Positions 55,554-64,000 of a stretch of 64,000 nucleotides of DNA are shown here, piece after piece. The notes under the pieces were generated by a model. That model ran no database searches. It was not told the DNA's origin and saw nothing but the letters and a program-made list of their open reading frames with translations. The stretch is from Nocardia neocaledoniensis. Lineage in GTDB: Bacteria > Actinomycetota > Actinomycetes > Mycobacteriales > Mycobacteriaceae. The position numbers and the translations under genes are program-made. Numbering within the stretch: position 1 is the stretch's first letter; each line of letters opens with the position of its first letter. The DNA is taken from assembly GCF_003182135.1 (NCBI RefSeq), contig NZ_QGTL01000001.1, positions 310,001 through 374,000 on the forward strand, in the 5' to 3' direction.

Positions 55554-56087
55554 TCACTCCGCGTCCCGAGACAGCGCCTCGGGTAGGGGTGTCAGGTATC
55601 CACCGACGAGGGAGGCGCCGGGGCCGGGGCGGCCGCCGGGGCCGGGGTGCCAGGTGACGTTGGCGGCGGTGAGGGGGCCGGCACAGTGGCGGCAGACGAC
55701 GACACCCTCCGTGGTGTGGCCGCAGTCGCGGTGGACGACGGTGACGGGTGGGCCGTCCGGGGTGGCGAGCCAGCGATCCCCCCAGGCCACGAGCATGGCC
55801 AGGACAGGGTAGAGGTCACGGCCGCGTTCGGTGAGCACGTACTCGGTGCGGGTCGGGTTGTCCTGATAGACGCGGGTTTCCACGATGTCATGCTCGCGCA
55901 GCGTACGAAGCCGGTCCGCCAGGACGTTCGAGGCAATGCCGAGATCACGGCGCAGGTCCTCGAAGCGGGTGATGCCCACGAACAGGTCGCGCAGGATCAG
56001 CGGGGTCCACCGCTCCCCCACGATGCCCACCGTGCGGGCGATCGAGCACGCGATATCCGCGAGTTCCACCTTGGCCATACCCGACAT
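55554..56087 (-). CDS. HxlR-family transcriptional regulator
   Basis: This 177-residue protein has a winged-helix HxlR domain in its first 100 residues: CSIARTVGIVGERWTPLILR, then GITRFEDLRRDLGIASNVLA and YVLTERGRDLYPVL. A C-terminal part has a possible zinc ribbon (HRDCGHTTEGVVVCRHCAGP, two Cys pairs). HxlR proteins respond to electrophiles, quinones or thiol stress through Cys in many cases. An alternative ATG exists at 56078. It is divergent from the NTF2-like gene, 80 bases away, with an inverted repeat between; that gene is the natural target. Confidence 0.85.
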   Translation of the reverse strand: MSGMAKVELADIACSIARTVGIVGERWTPLILRDLFVGITRFEDLRRDLGIASNVLADRLRTLREHDIVETRVYQDNPTRTEYVLTERGRDLYPVLAMLVAWGDRWLATPDGPPVTVVHRDCGHTTEGVVVCRHCAGPLTAANVTWHPGPGGRPGPGASLVGGYLTPLPEALSRDAE

Positions 56088-56096
56088 CGTAGTCCA

Positions 56097-56109
56097 TTGC
56101 TTTTTGCAA
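56097..56109. promoter_or_regulatory. Inverted repeat between HxlR and NTF2-like genes
   Basis: TTGC-TTTTT-GCAA is a short symmetric repeat located just before the regulator start. It may be the HxlR operator. The arms are only four bases, so the call is weak. Confidence 0.3.
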
Positions 56110-56167
56110 GCTAGCTGTTTACGGTCGTGGGGACGGCTGTACTCGAGGGAGAGGACCTGATGCGCCC

Positions 56168-56593
56168 ATGACCGAGGACCCTGCGGGCGAGTACGTCGCC
56201 CGGTTTCGACGGGCCACCGTCGACAACGACATTCCGGCGATGCTCGACACCATGACCGAGGACGCCGAGCTCGTCTCGCCGATCTCGGGCCGCATGGTGT
56301 TTCGCGGACGCGCCGACCTCACTCCGCTGCTGACGATCATCTACCGCACACTGCGCGACCTGCGCTGGGCCGATACCGTCGGCACCGGCGACACGCGAGT
56401 CCTGTTGGGCGAGGCCCGGTTCGGACCCTTCCCGCTGACGGAGGCGCTGGTGCTCGAGCTCGCGCCGGACGGGCGCATCCGACGGCTGCGCCCACACCTG
56501 CGCCCCCTGGGCGCGATCCTCGCCTTCACCCTGTGGCTCGGACCCGCCATGGCCAGGCACCCGGCGGTCGTGCGCCGCGCCGCCGGGTTCTAG
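56168..56593 (+). CDS. NTF2-like/SnoaL-type protein
   Basis: This 141-residue protein has residues 10-110 of the NTF2-like pattern: YVARFRRATVDNDIPAMLDT, DAELVSPISGRMVFRGRADL and ALVLELAPDGRIRRLRPH. The C-terminal 25 residues are hydrophobic (AILAFTLWLGPAMA), an unusual end for the fold, perhaps membrane-touching. The family includes small cyclases, isomerases and ligand-binding proteins; activity cannot be named. It is divergent from the HxlR gene and ends four bases inside the convergent ABC-F gene. Confidence 0.75.
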   Translation: MTEDPAGEYVARFRRATVDNDIPAMLDTMTEDAELVSPISGRMVFRGRADLTPLLTIIYRTLRDLRWADTVGTGDTRVLLGEARFGPFPLTEALVLELAPDGRIRRLRPHLRPLGAILAFTLWLGPAMARHPAVVRRAAGF

Positions 56594-58176
56594 GAGCCCG
56601 CCTCGACCAGGCCGTCCGGGGTGAGCTCGAGGGTGCGGGTGATCCCGATGTCGTCGAGGAAACGCTGATCGTGGCTCACCACGATCAACGCGCCCTCGAA
56701 GCCTGCCAGCGCCTGGGTGAGATGGGTGAGGCTGGGCAGATCGAGATTGTTGGTCGGCTCGTCGAGCATCAGCAGGCGCGGCGCGGGTTCGGCCAGCAGC
56801 AGCGTGGCCAGCGCCGCCCGCAGCCGCTCACCGCCCGAGAGGGCCGCGGCCGCGACGTCGGCATCGGCGCCGCGGAACAGGAAGCGCGCCAACTGTCCCC
56901 TGATCCGTTCCGGGGACGCGTGCGGCGCCGCGTCGGCGACATTGTCGAAGACACTGCGCTGTTCGTCGAACACGTCGAGGCGCTGCGGCAGCAACCGCCA
57001 CGGGACCTTGGGCCCCTCCTCGACGATCCGGCGCAGCAGAGTGGTCTTGCCCGCGCCGTTGCGTCCGGTGAGCGCGATCCGTTCCGGTCCGCTCACCCGC
57101 AGATCCACCACCGGCCCGTTGGCCAGCCGGACCCGCTCGAGCGTCACGACGTCCTGGCCCGGATACAGCCTGGTGTCGGGCAGGTCGATGCGGATCTCAC
57201 GGTCCGCGCGCACCGATTCCGCGGCCTGGTCGAGGGTTTCGCGCGCGCTCTCGAGCTTCTCGATGTGGCTGGTGCGCAGTTTGCCCGCCGACACCTCGGC
57301 CGCGTTCTTGCGCAACCCGGCCACGATCTTGGGCACCCGCTTGGACTCCTGCGCCTTCTGCGCGAACCGCTGCCTGCGATCCAGTTTCGTGCGCGCCTCG
57401 ACCAACTCGCGGGCCTGCTTGCGGACGTCGCTGCGGGCATCGCGCACCGCTGCCCGCGCCGCCTCCTGTTCCTGTTCGACAATCCGTTCGTAGGCGCTGA
57501 AATTGCCGCCGAAGGACCGGATCTCGCCGGACCGCAGCTCGGCGATGCCGTCCATCCGGTCCAGCAGTTCCCGGTCGTGGCTGACCACGATCACGGTGCC
57601 GCCGAACTGGCGGATCACGTCGTAGAGGCGGGTGCGCGCGACCACGTCGAGGTTGTTGGTGGGTTCATCGAGCAGCAGCACGTCGGGTTCGCGCAGCAGT
57701 TCCGCGACGAGTCCGAGCAGCACGGTCTCGCCGCCGGAGAGCGTGTCGAGGGTGCGGTCGAGGTCGGCGACCGATCCGGCGACGTAGTCGAGGCCGAGCT
57801 TGCCCAGCAGCGCGATCGCCTCGTCCTCGATCTGCCACTGCACCCCGACGGTGTCGAAGTCCTCCGGTTCGCCCGCACCGCGCTCGATGCGCTGGATCGC
57901 GGCCCTGACCTCGGCGATGCCGAGCACGGTCTCGACCCGCTGCCCGGTCCGCATGCCGAGGTCCTGGCGCAGGTAGCCGAGGCGTCCCGGCACGGTGATC
58001 GACCCGCGCAGCGGGCGCAGTTCCCCGGCGATCAGCCGCATCAGGGTGGATTTGCCCGCCCCGTTGCTGCCGACGAGCCCGATCTGGCCCGGCCCGAGGA
58101 CGGCGTCGAGGCCGTCGAAGACGACGGTGCCGTCCGGCCAATGAAAAGTGAGATCGGAAAAAGAGAGAGTTGCCAT
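56590..58176 (-). CDS. ABC-F ATPase (ribosome-associated type)
   Basis: This 528-residue protein has two ABC domains and no membrane part. The first has GLVGSNGAGKSTLMR, LSGGE and VLLLDEPTNNLD; the second has TGRNGAGKTTLLR, LSGGE and LLMLDEPTNNLD. A helical charged linker (AARAAVRDARSDVRKQ and more, about 245-330) separates them. ABC-F proteins act on the ribosome as translation factors or antibiotic-protection factors. The start ATG 58176 follows AGGGGA at seven bases. A 158-base leader separates it from the apt terminator hairpin, with a short upstream ORF (58242-58298). Confidence 0.9.
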   Translation of the reverse strand: MATLSFSDLTFHWPDGTVVFDGLDAVLGPGQIGLVGSNGAGKSTLMRLIAGELRPLRGSITVPGRLGYLRQDLGMRTGQRVETVLGIAEVRAAIQRIERGAGEPEDFDTVGVQWQIEDEAIALLGKLGLDYVAGSVADLDRTLDTLSGGETVLLGLVAELLREPDVLLLDEPTNNLDVVARTRLYDVIRQFGGTVIVVSHDRELLDRMDGIAELRSGEIRSFGGNFSAYERIVEQEQEAARAAVRDARSDVRKQARELVEARTKLDRRQRFAQKAQESKRVPKIVAGLRKNAAEVSAGKLRTSHIEKLESARETLDQAAESVRADREIRIDLPDTRLYPGQDVVTLERVRLANGPVVDLRVSGPERIALTGRNGAGKTTLLRRIVEEGPKVPWRLLPQRLDVFDEQRSVFDNVADAAPHASPERIRGQLARFLFRGADADVAAAALSGGERLRAALATLLLAEPAPRLLMLDEPTNNLDLPSLTHLTQALAGFEGALIVVSHDQRFLDDIGITRTLELTPDGLVEAGS

Positions 58177-58241
58177 GCGGATCCCCTGGAGGTGCGACGG
58201 ATACACGGTGCGCGTAATGCGGACCGTCCGGAAGCGCTACC

Positions 58242-58298
58242 TCAAGAAATCAACGCACGACTCCGATCGCCGGGAACAAGACCCATCATTTCTAACAT
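58242..58298 (-). CDS. Possible leader peptide (attenuator uORF) before the ABC-F gene
   Basis: An 18-codon ORF, MLEMMGLVPGDRSRALIS, lies in the leader of the ABC-F gene with GGCGG just before its ATG. A palindrome (CGGACCGTCCG, 58220-58230) sits between it and the main gene. Resistance-type ABC-F genes are often controlled by such leaders. The ORF may equally be chance. Confidence 0.3.
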   Translation of the reverse strand: MLEMMGLVPGDRSRALIS

Positions 58299-58333
58299 CA
58301 GCCGCCACGCGATGCCAAGGTCTTTTCCGCCAC

Positions 58334-58363
58334 AGCGGCCCGGCTACTCCGCGCCGGGCCGCT
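58334..58363 (-). terminator. Hairpin after apt
   Basis: A perfect 11-base-pair stem (AGCGGCCCGGC and complement) with an eight-base loop begins 12 bases beyond the apt stop codon on the minus strand. Confidence 0.65.
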
Positions 58364-58374
58364 CCGCTGAGCCG

Positions 58375-58947
58375 CTAGAGCTCGATGATCGAGGTGAGCG
58401 GGTAGTCGCCCTGGTGTTCGCGGCCCTTCAGGAAACCGAGTTCCAGGACGACGGCGGCGGCCACGACCTCGGCGCCCACCTCGGTGAACAGCGCGGCCGC
58501 GGCGGCCAGGGTGCCGCCGGTGGCGAGGACGTCATCCAGCAGCAGGATGCGCTTGCCGGTGAGTTCGACGCCGTTGGCCGGGATCTCCAGGGCGGCCGAG
58601 CCGTATTCGAGCTGGTACTCGCGCGAGACCACCGGCGGCGGCAGCTTGCCGCCCTTGCGGATGGCGAGCACCCCGGTGCCGAGCGTGGCCGCGACACCGG
58701 CGCCGAGCAGGAAGCCCCGCGCGTCGACGCCGGCGACGAGGTCGACGTCGGGGGCCACGGCCGCCAGGCAGTCGATGACGGCGCGGAAGCCCTCGGCGTC
58801 GGCGAAGACCGGGGTCAGATCCGCGAAACGCACACCCGGCGTGGGGAAGTCATCGTGCCAGCGGGTCAGCCGATGCACCGCGTCCGCGGCCTTGCCGCTC
58901 CGCTCGCTGACCTGGTCGTCGGACTCGACCACCGCGTGCTTGCTCAT
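58375..58947 (-). CDS. apt: Adenine phosphoribosyltransferase
   Basis: This 190-residue enzyme salvages adenine with PRPP to AMP. The PRPP motif is ILLLDDVLATGGTLAAA (about 120-136), with the flexible loop and substrate region VAGVDARGFLLGAGVA and LPPPVVSREYQLEYGSAALE. The PGVRFADLTPVF block near residue 35 is also typical. ATG 58947 has GGAGAGG five bases upstream; the extended frame is not conserved. It lies downstream of the lipoprotein gene and would normally be followed by relA as in mycobacteria; here the accessory region intervenes. Confidence 0.94.
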   Translation of the reverse strand: MSKHAVVESDDQVSERSGKAADAVHRLTRWHDDFPTPGVRFADLTPVFADAEGFRAVIDCLAAVAPDVDLVAGVDARGFLLGAGVAATLGTGVLAIRKGGKLPPPVVSREYQLEYGSAALEIPANGVELTGKRILLLDDVLATGGTLAAAAALFTEVGAEVVAAAVVLELGFLKGREHQGDYPLTSIIEL

Positions 58948-58994
58948 CGACACCTCTCCGTCACGGCCACGCTCCGCGTGCCTGCCACCACTGC

Positions 58995-60707
58995 TCATCG
59001 CTGCAACACCCAGCGATCCATGTTCCATCCGGTTCCGGCCTGGGTCGGCCCGGCGATCCCGTTCTGCATGCCGGCGCCGAACGCGATGGTGCGCGGCGTG
59101 GCGAACAGCGGGATGCTCGGTAGCTGCGCCCACAGCAGGTTCTCGGCCTCGGTGAGCAGATTCAGCGTCGCGGTCGAGTCGGCCTCTCCCGCAAGCTGAT
59201 CGGTGATGGCATCGTAGCGACCGTTGGCGAAGCCGCCGACATCGAGTCCGCTACCGGCCCGCAACGCCGAGAACGCGGCCACTCCCGTGGCCGACCCGGC
59301 CGGGCCCGGCACCGACGCGGTGCCGCCGAGGACGGCGTCGACCGCACCCTCGGCCAGCTTGGCCGGGGTGAAATCCGGTGCGCCCGCGTCGACCACGGTG
59401 ATCCCCGCGCCCCGGCAGGACTCGGCGATCATGGCCACGGTCTTCGCGCGCCGTGCGTCGGGCGCCTGGTAACCGATGCGAATGGTCGGCTGCGCGGCCT
59501 TGGCCGAGGCCAGGGTGGCGGTGGCGGCGGCGACGTCGGCGCCCTTGTACTGGTCGGCGGCGCCGATGACGGCCGGATAGTACAGCGAATCCTGCTGCAC
59601 CACATGAGCGTTCAACGGGCCGGCGCCCAGCCCCGACTTCGGCGGCTCCCCCGCCTTGCCGAGGGTGTCGAACAGCGCCTGCCTCGGCACACACTGGGCG
59701 AACGCCCGGCGCACTTCCAGCGGCCCGAAGACCCCCGCGGTGCCGAGAACCAGCTGTTCGGCACCACGGCTCGCGATCGTCTGCTCGTCGAAGCCGTCGA
59801 GCGACAGGTCGGCGACCGACCCGGCGCCCACGTCGACGACGCCGAGCGCGTTCTCCTTCGCCTTGGCCGCGTAGTCGGTGCCCTTGGGCCACACCACGAT
59901 CCGGCTCGTCGCTGGGGCGGCGCCCCACCACTTCTCGTTGGCCACCAGCACCAGACCGTCGCTCGCGCTGAACGATTCGATCCGGTACGGCCCCGAGGAC
60001 GGGAACTTCGTCAGCTCCAGCGAACCCGGCTTCATGGTCCAGCCGGAGTTCCAGAAGTCGGCGATCCGCCCGAGCACCGCGCCGTCACCGGTCTGCAGCG
60101 CGTTCACCACGTTCGGCAGCCCGACCGCCTGCGCCACCACATGGGCCGGCATCAGTTCGGCGGCGGTGAACAGCGTCCGCCACGGCAGGTAGTGCCTGCC
60201 GGGGCGGAACACCACGGTGGCGTCCTTGGAGCCCGGCTGGCAGTCGACCCGTTCGATGTCCTCGTAGCCCGCGGTGCTCGCCGCGTCGAACAGCGGCACG
60301 GGGCCGCGGTCGCCGGGGCGGGTGAAGCGGCCGGAGCGGGCCGCCCAGGCCAGCACCAGATCGTCACAGGACGTCGCGACCCCGTCGGAGTAGACCCCGT
60401 CCGGGTTGAGCCGGTACTGCACGGTCTGTGTCTCGCCGGGCACCTCCTTGGCGGTGCCCGCGTCGGTGTCGGCGACCTGCTGGCCGTCCGGGCCGGTGTA
60501 GAAGAACCCGGTCAGCACCCGGCCGAACACCGCGGTGGACCCGCTGCTCGCCCCGAGCGTGCTGCCGCCGTTGTAGCTGGCGACCGCCGCGTCGACGGCG
60601 TACCCGATGGAGGGCACCTGGTTCTTGCTCGAGCACCCGGCCATCAGGCCGGTGGCGACGGCCGCGGTGGCCGCCACGGTGATCAGTCGAATCGTGCCGC
60701 GTCGCAT
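58995..60707 (-). CDS. Peptide ABC transporter substrate-binding lipoprotein (Rv2585c-like)
   Basis: This 570-residue exported lipoprotein has the lipobox LMAGC (near residue 25). The mature protein is of the SBP_bac_5/DppA-OppA type: VLTGFFYTGPDGQ, VQYRLNPDGVYSDG, GPYRIESFSASDGLVLVANE, KWWGAAP and LNLLTEAENLLWAQLPSIPL. Length is typical for this fold. It sits between secF and apt as in M. tuberculosis (Rv2586c/Rv2585c/Rv2584c), with no permease genes, so it may be an orphan receptor or envelope protein. AGGGGG precedes the ATG by seven bases. Confidence 0.9.
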   Translation of the reverse strand: MRRGTIRLITVAATAAVATGLMAGCSSKNQVPSIGYAVDAAVASYNGGSTLGASSGSTAVFGRVLTGFFYTGPDGQQVADTDAGTAKEVPGETQTVQYRLNPDGVYSDGVATSCDDLVLAWAARSGRFTRPGDRGPVPLFDAASTAGYEDIERVDCQPGSKDATVVFRPGRHYLPWRTLFTAAELMPAHVVAQAVGLPNVVNALQTGDGAVLGRIADFWNSGWTMKPGSLELTKFPSSGPYRIESFSASDGLVLVANEKWWGAAPATSRIVVWPKGTDYAAKAKENALGVVDVGAGSVADLSLDGFDEQTIASRGAEQLVLGTAGVFGPLEVRRAFAQCVPRQALFDTLGKAGEPPKSGLGAGPLNAHVVQQDSLYYPAVIGAADQYKGADVAAATATLASAKAAQPTIRIGYQAPDARRAKTVAMIAESCRGAGITVVDAGAPDFTPAKLAEGAVDAVLGGTASVPGPAGSATGVAAFSALRAGSGLDVGGFANGRYDAITDQLAGEADSTATLNLLTEAENLLWAQLPSIPLFATPRTIAFGAGMQNGIAGPTQAGTGWNMDRWVLQR

Positions 60708-60730
60708 GATGAGACCCCCTGCTCTCGCCG

Positions 60731-61915
60731 TCAGTTCCTCCTCTTGTGGCGCTTCCCGCTCGGCCGCGCGCCCGCGCGCGGCGCGGACGCGTCGCTCGGC
60801 CGGGGGCCACGGGTGGCGCCTGCCCCGGCGCCGACCGGCACCCGGTGCCCGACGTCGCCCCCGGCCCGCTTGGCGAGCACCTTCTTGGTGTGCGCGGCCA
60901 CCGGGCCCCAGCGCTCCTTGATCGAGACCAGCACCGGCACGGCGAGGAAGATCGAGGAGTAGGCGCCGACGATCATGCCGACCAGCTGCACGAGCGCGAG
61001 GTCCTTGAGCGTGCCGACGCCGAGCAGCCACACCGCGATCACCAGCATGCCGATGATCGGCAGGATGCCGATGACGGTGGTGCTGATCGAGCGCATCAGG
61101 GTCTGGTTGGCGGCCAGGTTCGCCTGTTCGGCGTAGGTGCGTTTGTTCAGGTGCAGCACGCCGCGGGTGTTCTCCTCGACCTTGTCGAAGACCACCACGT
61201 TGTCGTACAGCACGTAACCCAGAATCGTGAGCAGACCGATCACCGCGGCGGGCGTCACCTCGAAGCCGACCAGCGAATAGATGCCCGCCGTCACGATCAG
61301 GTTGAAGAACAGGGACACGATCGCCGCGATCGACATGTCGCGCTCGAAGCGGATGGCGATGTAGATCATCGTCAACGCGACGAACACCACCAGCGCGATC
61401 AGCGCCTTCTGGGTGATCTGGCCACCCCAGGTCTCACTGATCTCGGCGATGCTGATCGCGTTGCGGGTGACCTGCCCGGTGGAGTCCTTGGGCTGGAACT
61501 CCTCGAACAGCGCGTTCTGCAACTGCTCGGTCTGCGCCGCGTCGAGGGTCTCCGAGCGCACCTGGATGGTCGCGGAGCCGCCGGAGCCGACTTCCTGCAC
61601 CGACACCGGCCCGTGGCCGAGGGTGCGGGAGTAGACGTCTTCGACCTGCTGGCTGGTGACATCGCCCGCGGCGGGCAGCTGGATCCGCGAACCACCGGCG
61701 AAATCGATGCCGAGGGTGAAGCCGCGCACCGCGATGCTCAGGACCGAGATCAGCAGCAGGATCGCCGCCAGCGAATAGAACAGCTTGCGGCGGCTGACGA
61801 TCGGGAAGCCGCCGGTGCCGGTGTAGAGGCGCTCGAAGAAGCCGTGCTTCGGGCTCTGCGACGGCTCGGCCTTGTCCAGGTACACCGATTCCTCGGTGGG
61901 TCGGTCGTTGCTCAT
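60731..61915 (-). CDS. secF: Protein-export membrane protein SecF
   Basis: A 394-residue subunit of SecDF. The first helix (KLFYSLAAILLLISVLSIAV) is followed by the periplasmic loop with LGIDFAGGSRIQL (D-x-x-GG motif). Helices 2-6 follow, with VYDNVVVFDKVEENTR and RSISTTVIGILPIIGMLVIA. The C-terminus is a basic tail of about 45 residues (TRGPRPSDASAPRAGARPSG) longer than in E. coli. The ATG overlaps the secD stop (ATGA). SecDF uses the proton gradient to help late steps of Sec export. Confidence 0.95.
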   Translation of the reverse strand: MSNDRPTEESVYLDKAEPSQSPKHGFFERLYTGTGGFPIVSRRKLFYSLAAILLLISVLSIAVRGFTLGIDFAGGSRIQLPAAGDVTSQQVEDVYSRTLGHGPVSVQEVGSGGSATIQVRSETLDAAQTEQLQNALFEEFQPKDSTGQVTRNAISIAEISETWGGQITQKALIALVVFVALTMIYIAIRFERDMSIAAIVSLFFNLIVTAGIYSLVGFEVTPAAVIGLLTILGYVLYDNVVVFDKVEENTRGVLHLNKRTYAEQANLAANQTLMRSISTTVIGILPIIGMLVIAVWLLGVGTLKDLALVQLVGMIVGAYSSIFLAVPVLVSIKERWGPVAAHTKKVLAKRAGGDVGHRVPVGAGAGATRGPRPSDASAPRAGARPSGKRHKRRN

Positions 61916-63627
61916 CGTGACATCTCCTTCGGCCGGACCTGGCCCGCGCCGCGTTCCCTGGCGATCTGCTGCATCGAACCGAGACCGTTCACCGACGGCT
62001 TCGCCCAGAACGGCGAGCGCGCGGCGAGCATCATCAGCGGTGCGGTGACCAGGTAGAGCACGATCACGTCGAGGACGGTGGTGATACCGAGGGTGAAGGC
62101 GAAGCCCTTCACCTGTCCGGCGGCGAGCAGGTACAGCACGACCGAGGCGATGAGGCTGACGGTCTTGCCGGAGAGGTTGGTGCGCTGGGCCCTGGCCCAG
62201 CCGCGCGGCACGGCCGAGCGGAAGCTGCGGCCCTCACGCATCTCGTCCTTGATGCGTTCGAAGAACACGACGAACGAGTCGGCGGTCAGACCGATACCGA
62301 TGATCAGACCGGCGATACCGGCCAGGTCGAGGGTGAAGCCGATCCAGCGCCCGAGCAGCACGATGATGCCGTAGACGGCGACGCCGGCCGCGATCAGCGA
62401 GAACCCGGCGATGAGCCCGAGCATCCGGTACACGAACAGGCAGTACAGCAGCACCGCGATCAGACCGACCGCGCCGGCGAGCAGGCCCGCCTTGAGCGAG
62501 GACAGGCCCAGCGTCGCCGAGACCGTCTCGGCCTCGGAGGTCTGGAACGACAGCGGCAGCGAGCCGTACTTCAGCGTGTTGGCCAGCTCGGCCGCGCTGT
62601 CGGCGGTGAAGCTGCCGGAGATGGAGGTGCGGCCGCCCAGCTGCGGGCCCTGCTGCACCTGCGGCGCGCTCACGACCTTCGAGTCGAGCACGAACGCGAC
62701 CCGCTTGTTGACGTATTCGCCGGTCAGATCGGCCCAGGCGTCGGTGCCGCTGCCCTTGAACTCCAGGTTCACCTCGTGGCGCGCCTGCTGGGAGTTCAGG
62801 CCGGAGGTCGCGTCGGCGATCTCCTGGCCGTCGATGCGGCTGGGGCCGAGCAGGAACACCTCGGTGCCGTCCTGCGAGCAGGTGACCAGCGGCAGCGCCG
62901 GGTCGTCGTTGCCCGCCAGCGGGTCCGGCTTGGTGCAGTCCAGGCTCGCCGCGGCGACCTGCTGCACGGACTGGTCGGTGCTCTGGCGCAGCGCCTTGGC
63001 GTCGGCGATCTCCTTGGCCTGCTGCTGCTGGGGCGTCAGGTCACCACCGGGCGCGGGGGTGGGCGTCGGCGGCGCCTGCGCCGGGAACACCCGCGACTGT
63101 GGAGCGGGCGTGGTCGGCTCGCCCTGGGCCGGGGCCTCGCCGGGCGTCGGCGCGGTCGACTCGGCGGGCGCGGGCGCGTCGGTGGCCGGGGCCTGCGGGG
63201 TGCCGCCCTGGGCCGGCGGGACCTGCGGCGCGGCGCCACCGGCCTGCGGCTGCGTGGCCGCCAGCACGGGGCGGATGTAGAGCTTGGCGGTGGTGGCCAG
63301 CGCGCGAGCCTGCTGGCTGTCCTCACCGGGCACCGTGATGACGAGGTTGTCGCCGTCGATGACCACCTCGGAGCCGGAGACGCCGAGGCCGTTGACACGG
63401 TTCTCGATGATCTCCTGCGCCTTCTTCAGGCTGTCCTGGCTCGGCCTGCTGCCGTCGGGGGTGCGCGCGGTCAGGGTGACGCGGGTGCCGCCCTGCAGAT
63501 CGATACCGAGCTTGGGCGTGGGGGAATGGTCACCGGTGAAGAACACCAGCGCGTAGATCACGGCCAGCAGCGCGGCGTAGACGCCGAGCAGCCGGAACGG
63601 ATGCGCCGATCCTTGGGAAGGTGGCAC
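61912..63627 (-). CDS. secD: Protein-export membrane protein SecD
   Basis: This 571-residue protein has helix 1 (about 11-30), then the large exported P1 region. LGIDLQGGTRVTLTAR (D-LQGG motif) and DGDNLVITVPGEDS are typical. A Pro/Ala-rich insertion (127-200) and PSRIDGQEIADATSGLN follow. The helix 2-6 region has YCLFVYRMLGLIAGFSLIAA and ADSFVVFFERIKDEMREG. GTG start 63627 has AGGAGA nine bases before it. The Pro-rich insertion is characteristic of actinobacterial SecD and varies in length. It forms the operon yajC-secD-secF. Confidence 0.95.
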   Translation of the reverse strand: MPPSQGSAHPFRLLGVYAALLAVIYALVFFTGDHSPTPKLGIDLQGGTRVTLTARTPDGSRPSQDSLKKAQEIIENRVNGLGVSGSEVVIDGDNLVITVPGEDSQQARALATTAKLYIRPVLAATQPQAGGAAPQVPPAQGGTPQAPATDAPAPAESTAPTPGEAPAQGEPTTPAPQSRVFPAQAPPTPTPAPGGDLTPQQQQAKEIADAKALRQSTDQSVQQVAAASLDCTKPDPLAGNDDPALPLVTCSQDGTEVFLLGPSRIDGQEIADATSGLNSQQARHEVNLEFKGSGTDAWADLTGEYVNKRVAFVLDSKVVSAPQVQQGPQLGGRTSISGSFTADSAAELANTLKYGSLPLSFQTSEAETVSATLGLSSLKAGLLAGAVGLIAVLLYCLFVYRMLGLIAGFSLIAAGVAVYGIIVLLGRWIGFTLDLAGIAGLIIGIGLTADSFVVFFERIKDEMREGRSFRSAVPRGWARAQRTNLSGKTVSLIASVVLYLLAAGQVKGFAFTLGITTVLDVIVLYLVTAPLMMLAARSPFWAKPSVNGLGSMQQIARERGAGQVRPKEMSR

Positions 63628-63735
63628 AGCAGGTCATCTCCTAGGCGGAAGTCGAGGTCGGAACGGGTGGGCACGACGATGCCCGCACCGGGTGCGCGCC
63701 ACGGCGGCGCGCCGGCACCGGCGAGAGGGAGTGGA

Positions 63736-64000
63736 TCAGTCCTTGGTCAGCCGGGTCTCGGTCTGCTCCGCGGACTCCTCGACGACGGCCTCGGCCGCGG
63801 TGTCGGTCGCGGCGGTCTCCTCGACCACCGACTCGTCGGCGCGCACCTCGCGGATCGCCTGGCGCAGCCAGGTGGTGACGACCTCCTCGGCGATCTCGAG
63901 GTCGACGGTGGTGTCGTCCAGGTCGACGACGGTGCCGTACAGGCCCGACGTGGTGACCACCTGGTCACCGACCTTCAGGCTCTCCTGCATGGACGCGACC
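63736..64000 (-). CDS. yajC: YajC, SecDF-associated protein (5' end beyond window)
   Basis: The visible 87 codons read from the window edge ...VASMQESLKVGDQVVTTSGL, then YGTVVDLDDTTVDLEIAEEV and an acidic tail (EETAATDTAAEAVVEES). The N-terminal membrane helix should lie beyond the window. The match to YajC is good (VGDxVVTTSG...GxV). The ATG at 63990 is internal, not the true start. It precedes secD by 108 bases on the same strand. Confidence 0.88.
   Translation of the reverse strand, partial: VASMQESLKVGDQVVTTSGLYGTVVDLDDTTVDLEIAEEVVTTWLRQAIREVRADESVVEETAATDTAAEAVVEESAEQTETRLTKD

Overview
The window is about 70% G+C, with dense codon-biased genes. It comes from a mycolic-acid actinomycete, most likely Nocardia (inferred from gene content and order; not checked by a database search). 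The backbone follows the Mycobacterium tuberculosis Rv2553c-Rv2588c block: mltG (partial), ruvX, alaS, rarA, an Rv2560-like membrane protein, aspS, an Rv2575-like zinc metallopeptidase, the Rv2578c-like radical SAM gene, hisS, the ppiB-type cyclophilin, relA, apt, a solute-binding lipoprotein, secF, secD and yajC (partial).

Region 1-24 kb is mostly backbone with small insertions: a PhoD-type phosphatase, a DGPF/ECF42-type sigma pair, a siderophore reductase, a phosphotransferase-fold protein, a DUF389 membrane protein, an EspC-like/large-partner pair of type VII secretion type, and an NAD-dependent epimerase. Two operators are clear: a KstR-type palindrome before the epimerase and a perfect LexA box before the radical SAM gene.

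Region 24-41 kb separates the cyclophilin gene from relA, which are neighbours in M. tuberculosis. It holds a collinear run of mostly coupled minus-strand genes for a type IV secretion (conjugation-like) apparatus: VirD4-like and VirB4-like ATPases, an SCO6880-type protein, a TrbL/VirB6-like channel, two small candidate pilins, anchored assembly factors, two P-loop proteins lacking the Walker lysine, an OrfA-like HTH protein and a three-domain wall hydrolase with a dead NlpC/P60 domain. No relaxase, integrase or att repeat was seen. A secreted cutinase-family protein leads the run.

Region 44-58 kb separates relA from apt. It contains a nucleotide pyrophosphatase-type enzyme; a minimal lipid assembly line (FAAL, stand-alone ACP, and one KS-AT-ACP-alpha-oxoamine synthase protein); a metallophosphoesterase; a three-gene module of a NrtR-like Nudix/winged-helix protein, a divergent adenylosuccinate-synthetase paralogue and a vWA protein; a decayed gene fragment; a HxlR/NTF2 divergent pair; and an ABC-F ATPase with a possible leader peptide. 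The last 5.6 kb is the apt-lipoprotein-secF-secD-yajC backbone.

No tRNA, rRNA, CRISPR array or complete insertion sequence was recognised, and no gene-free stretch exceeds about 210 bases.
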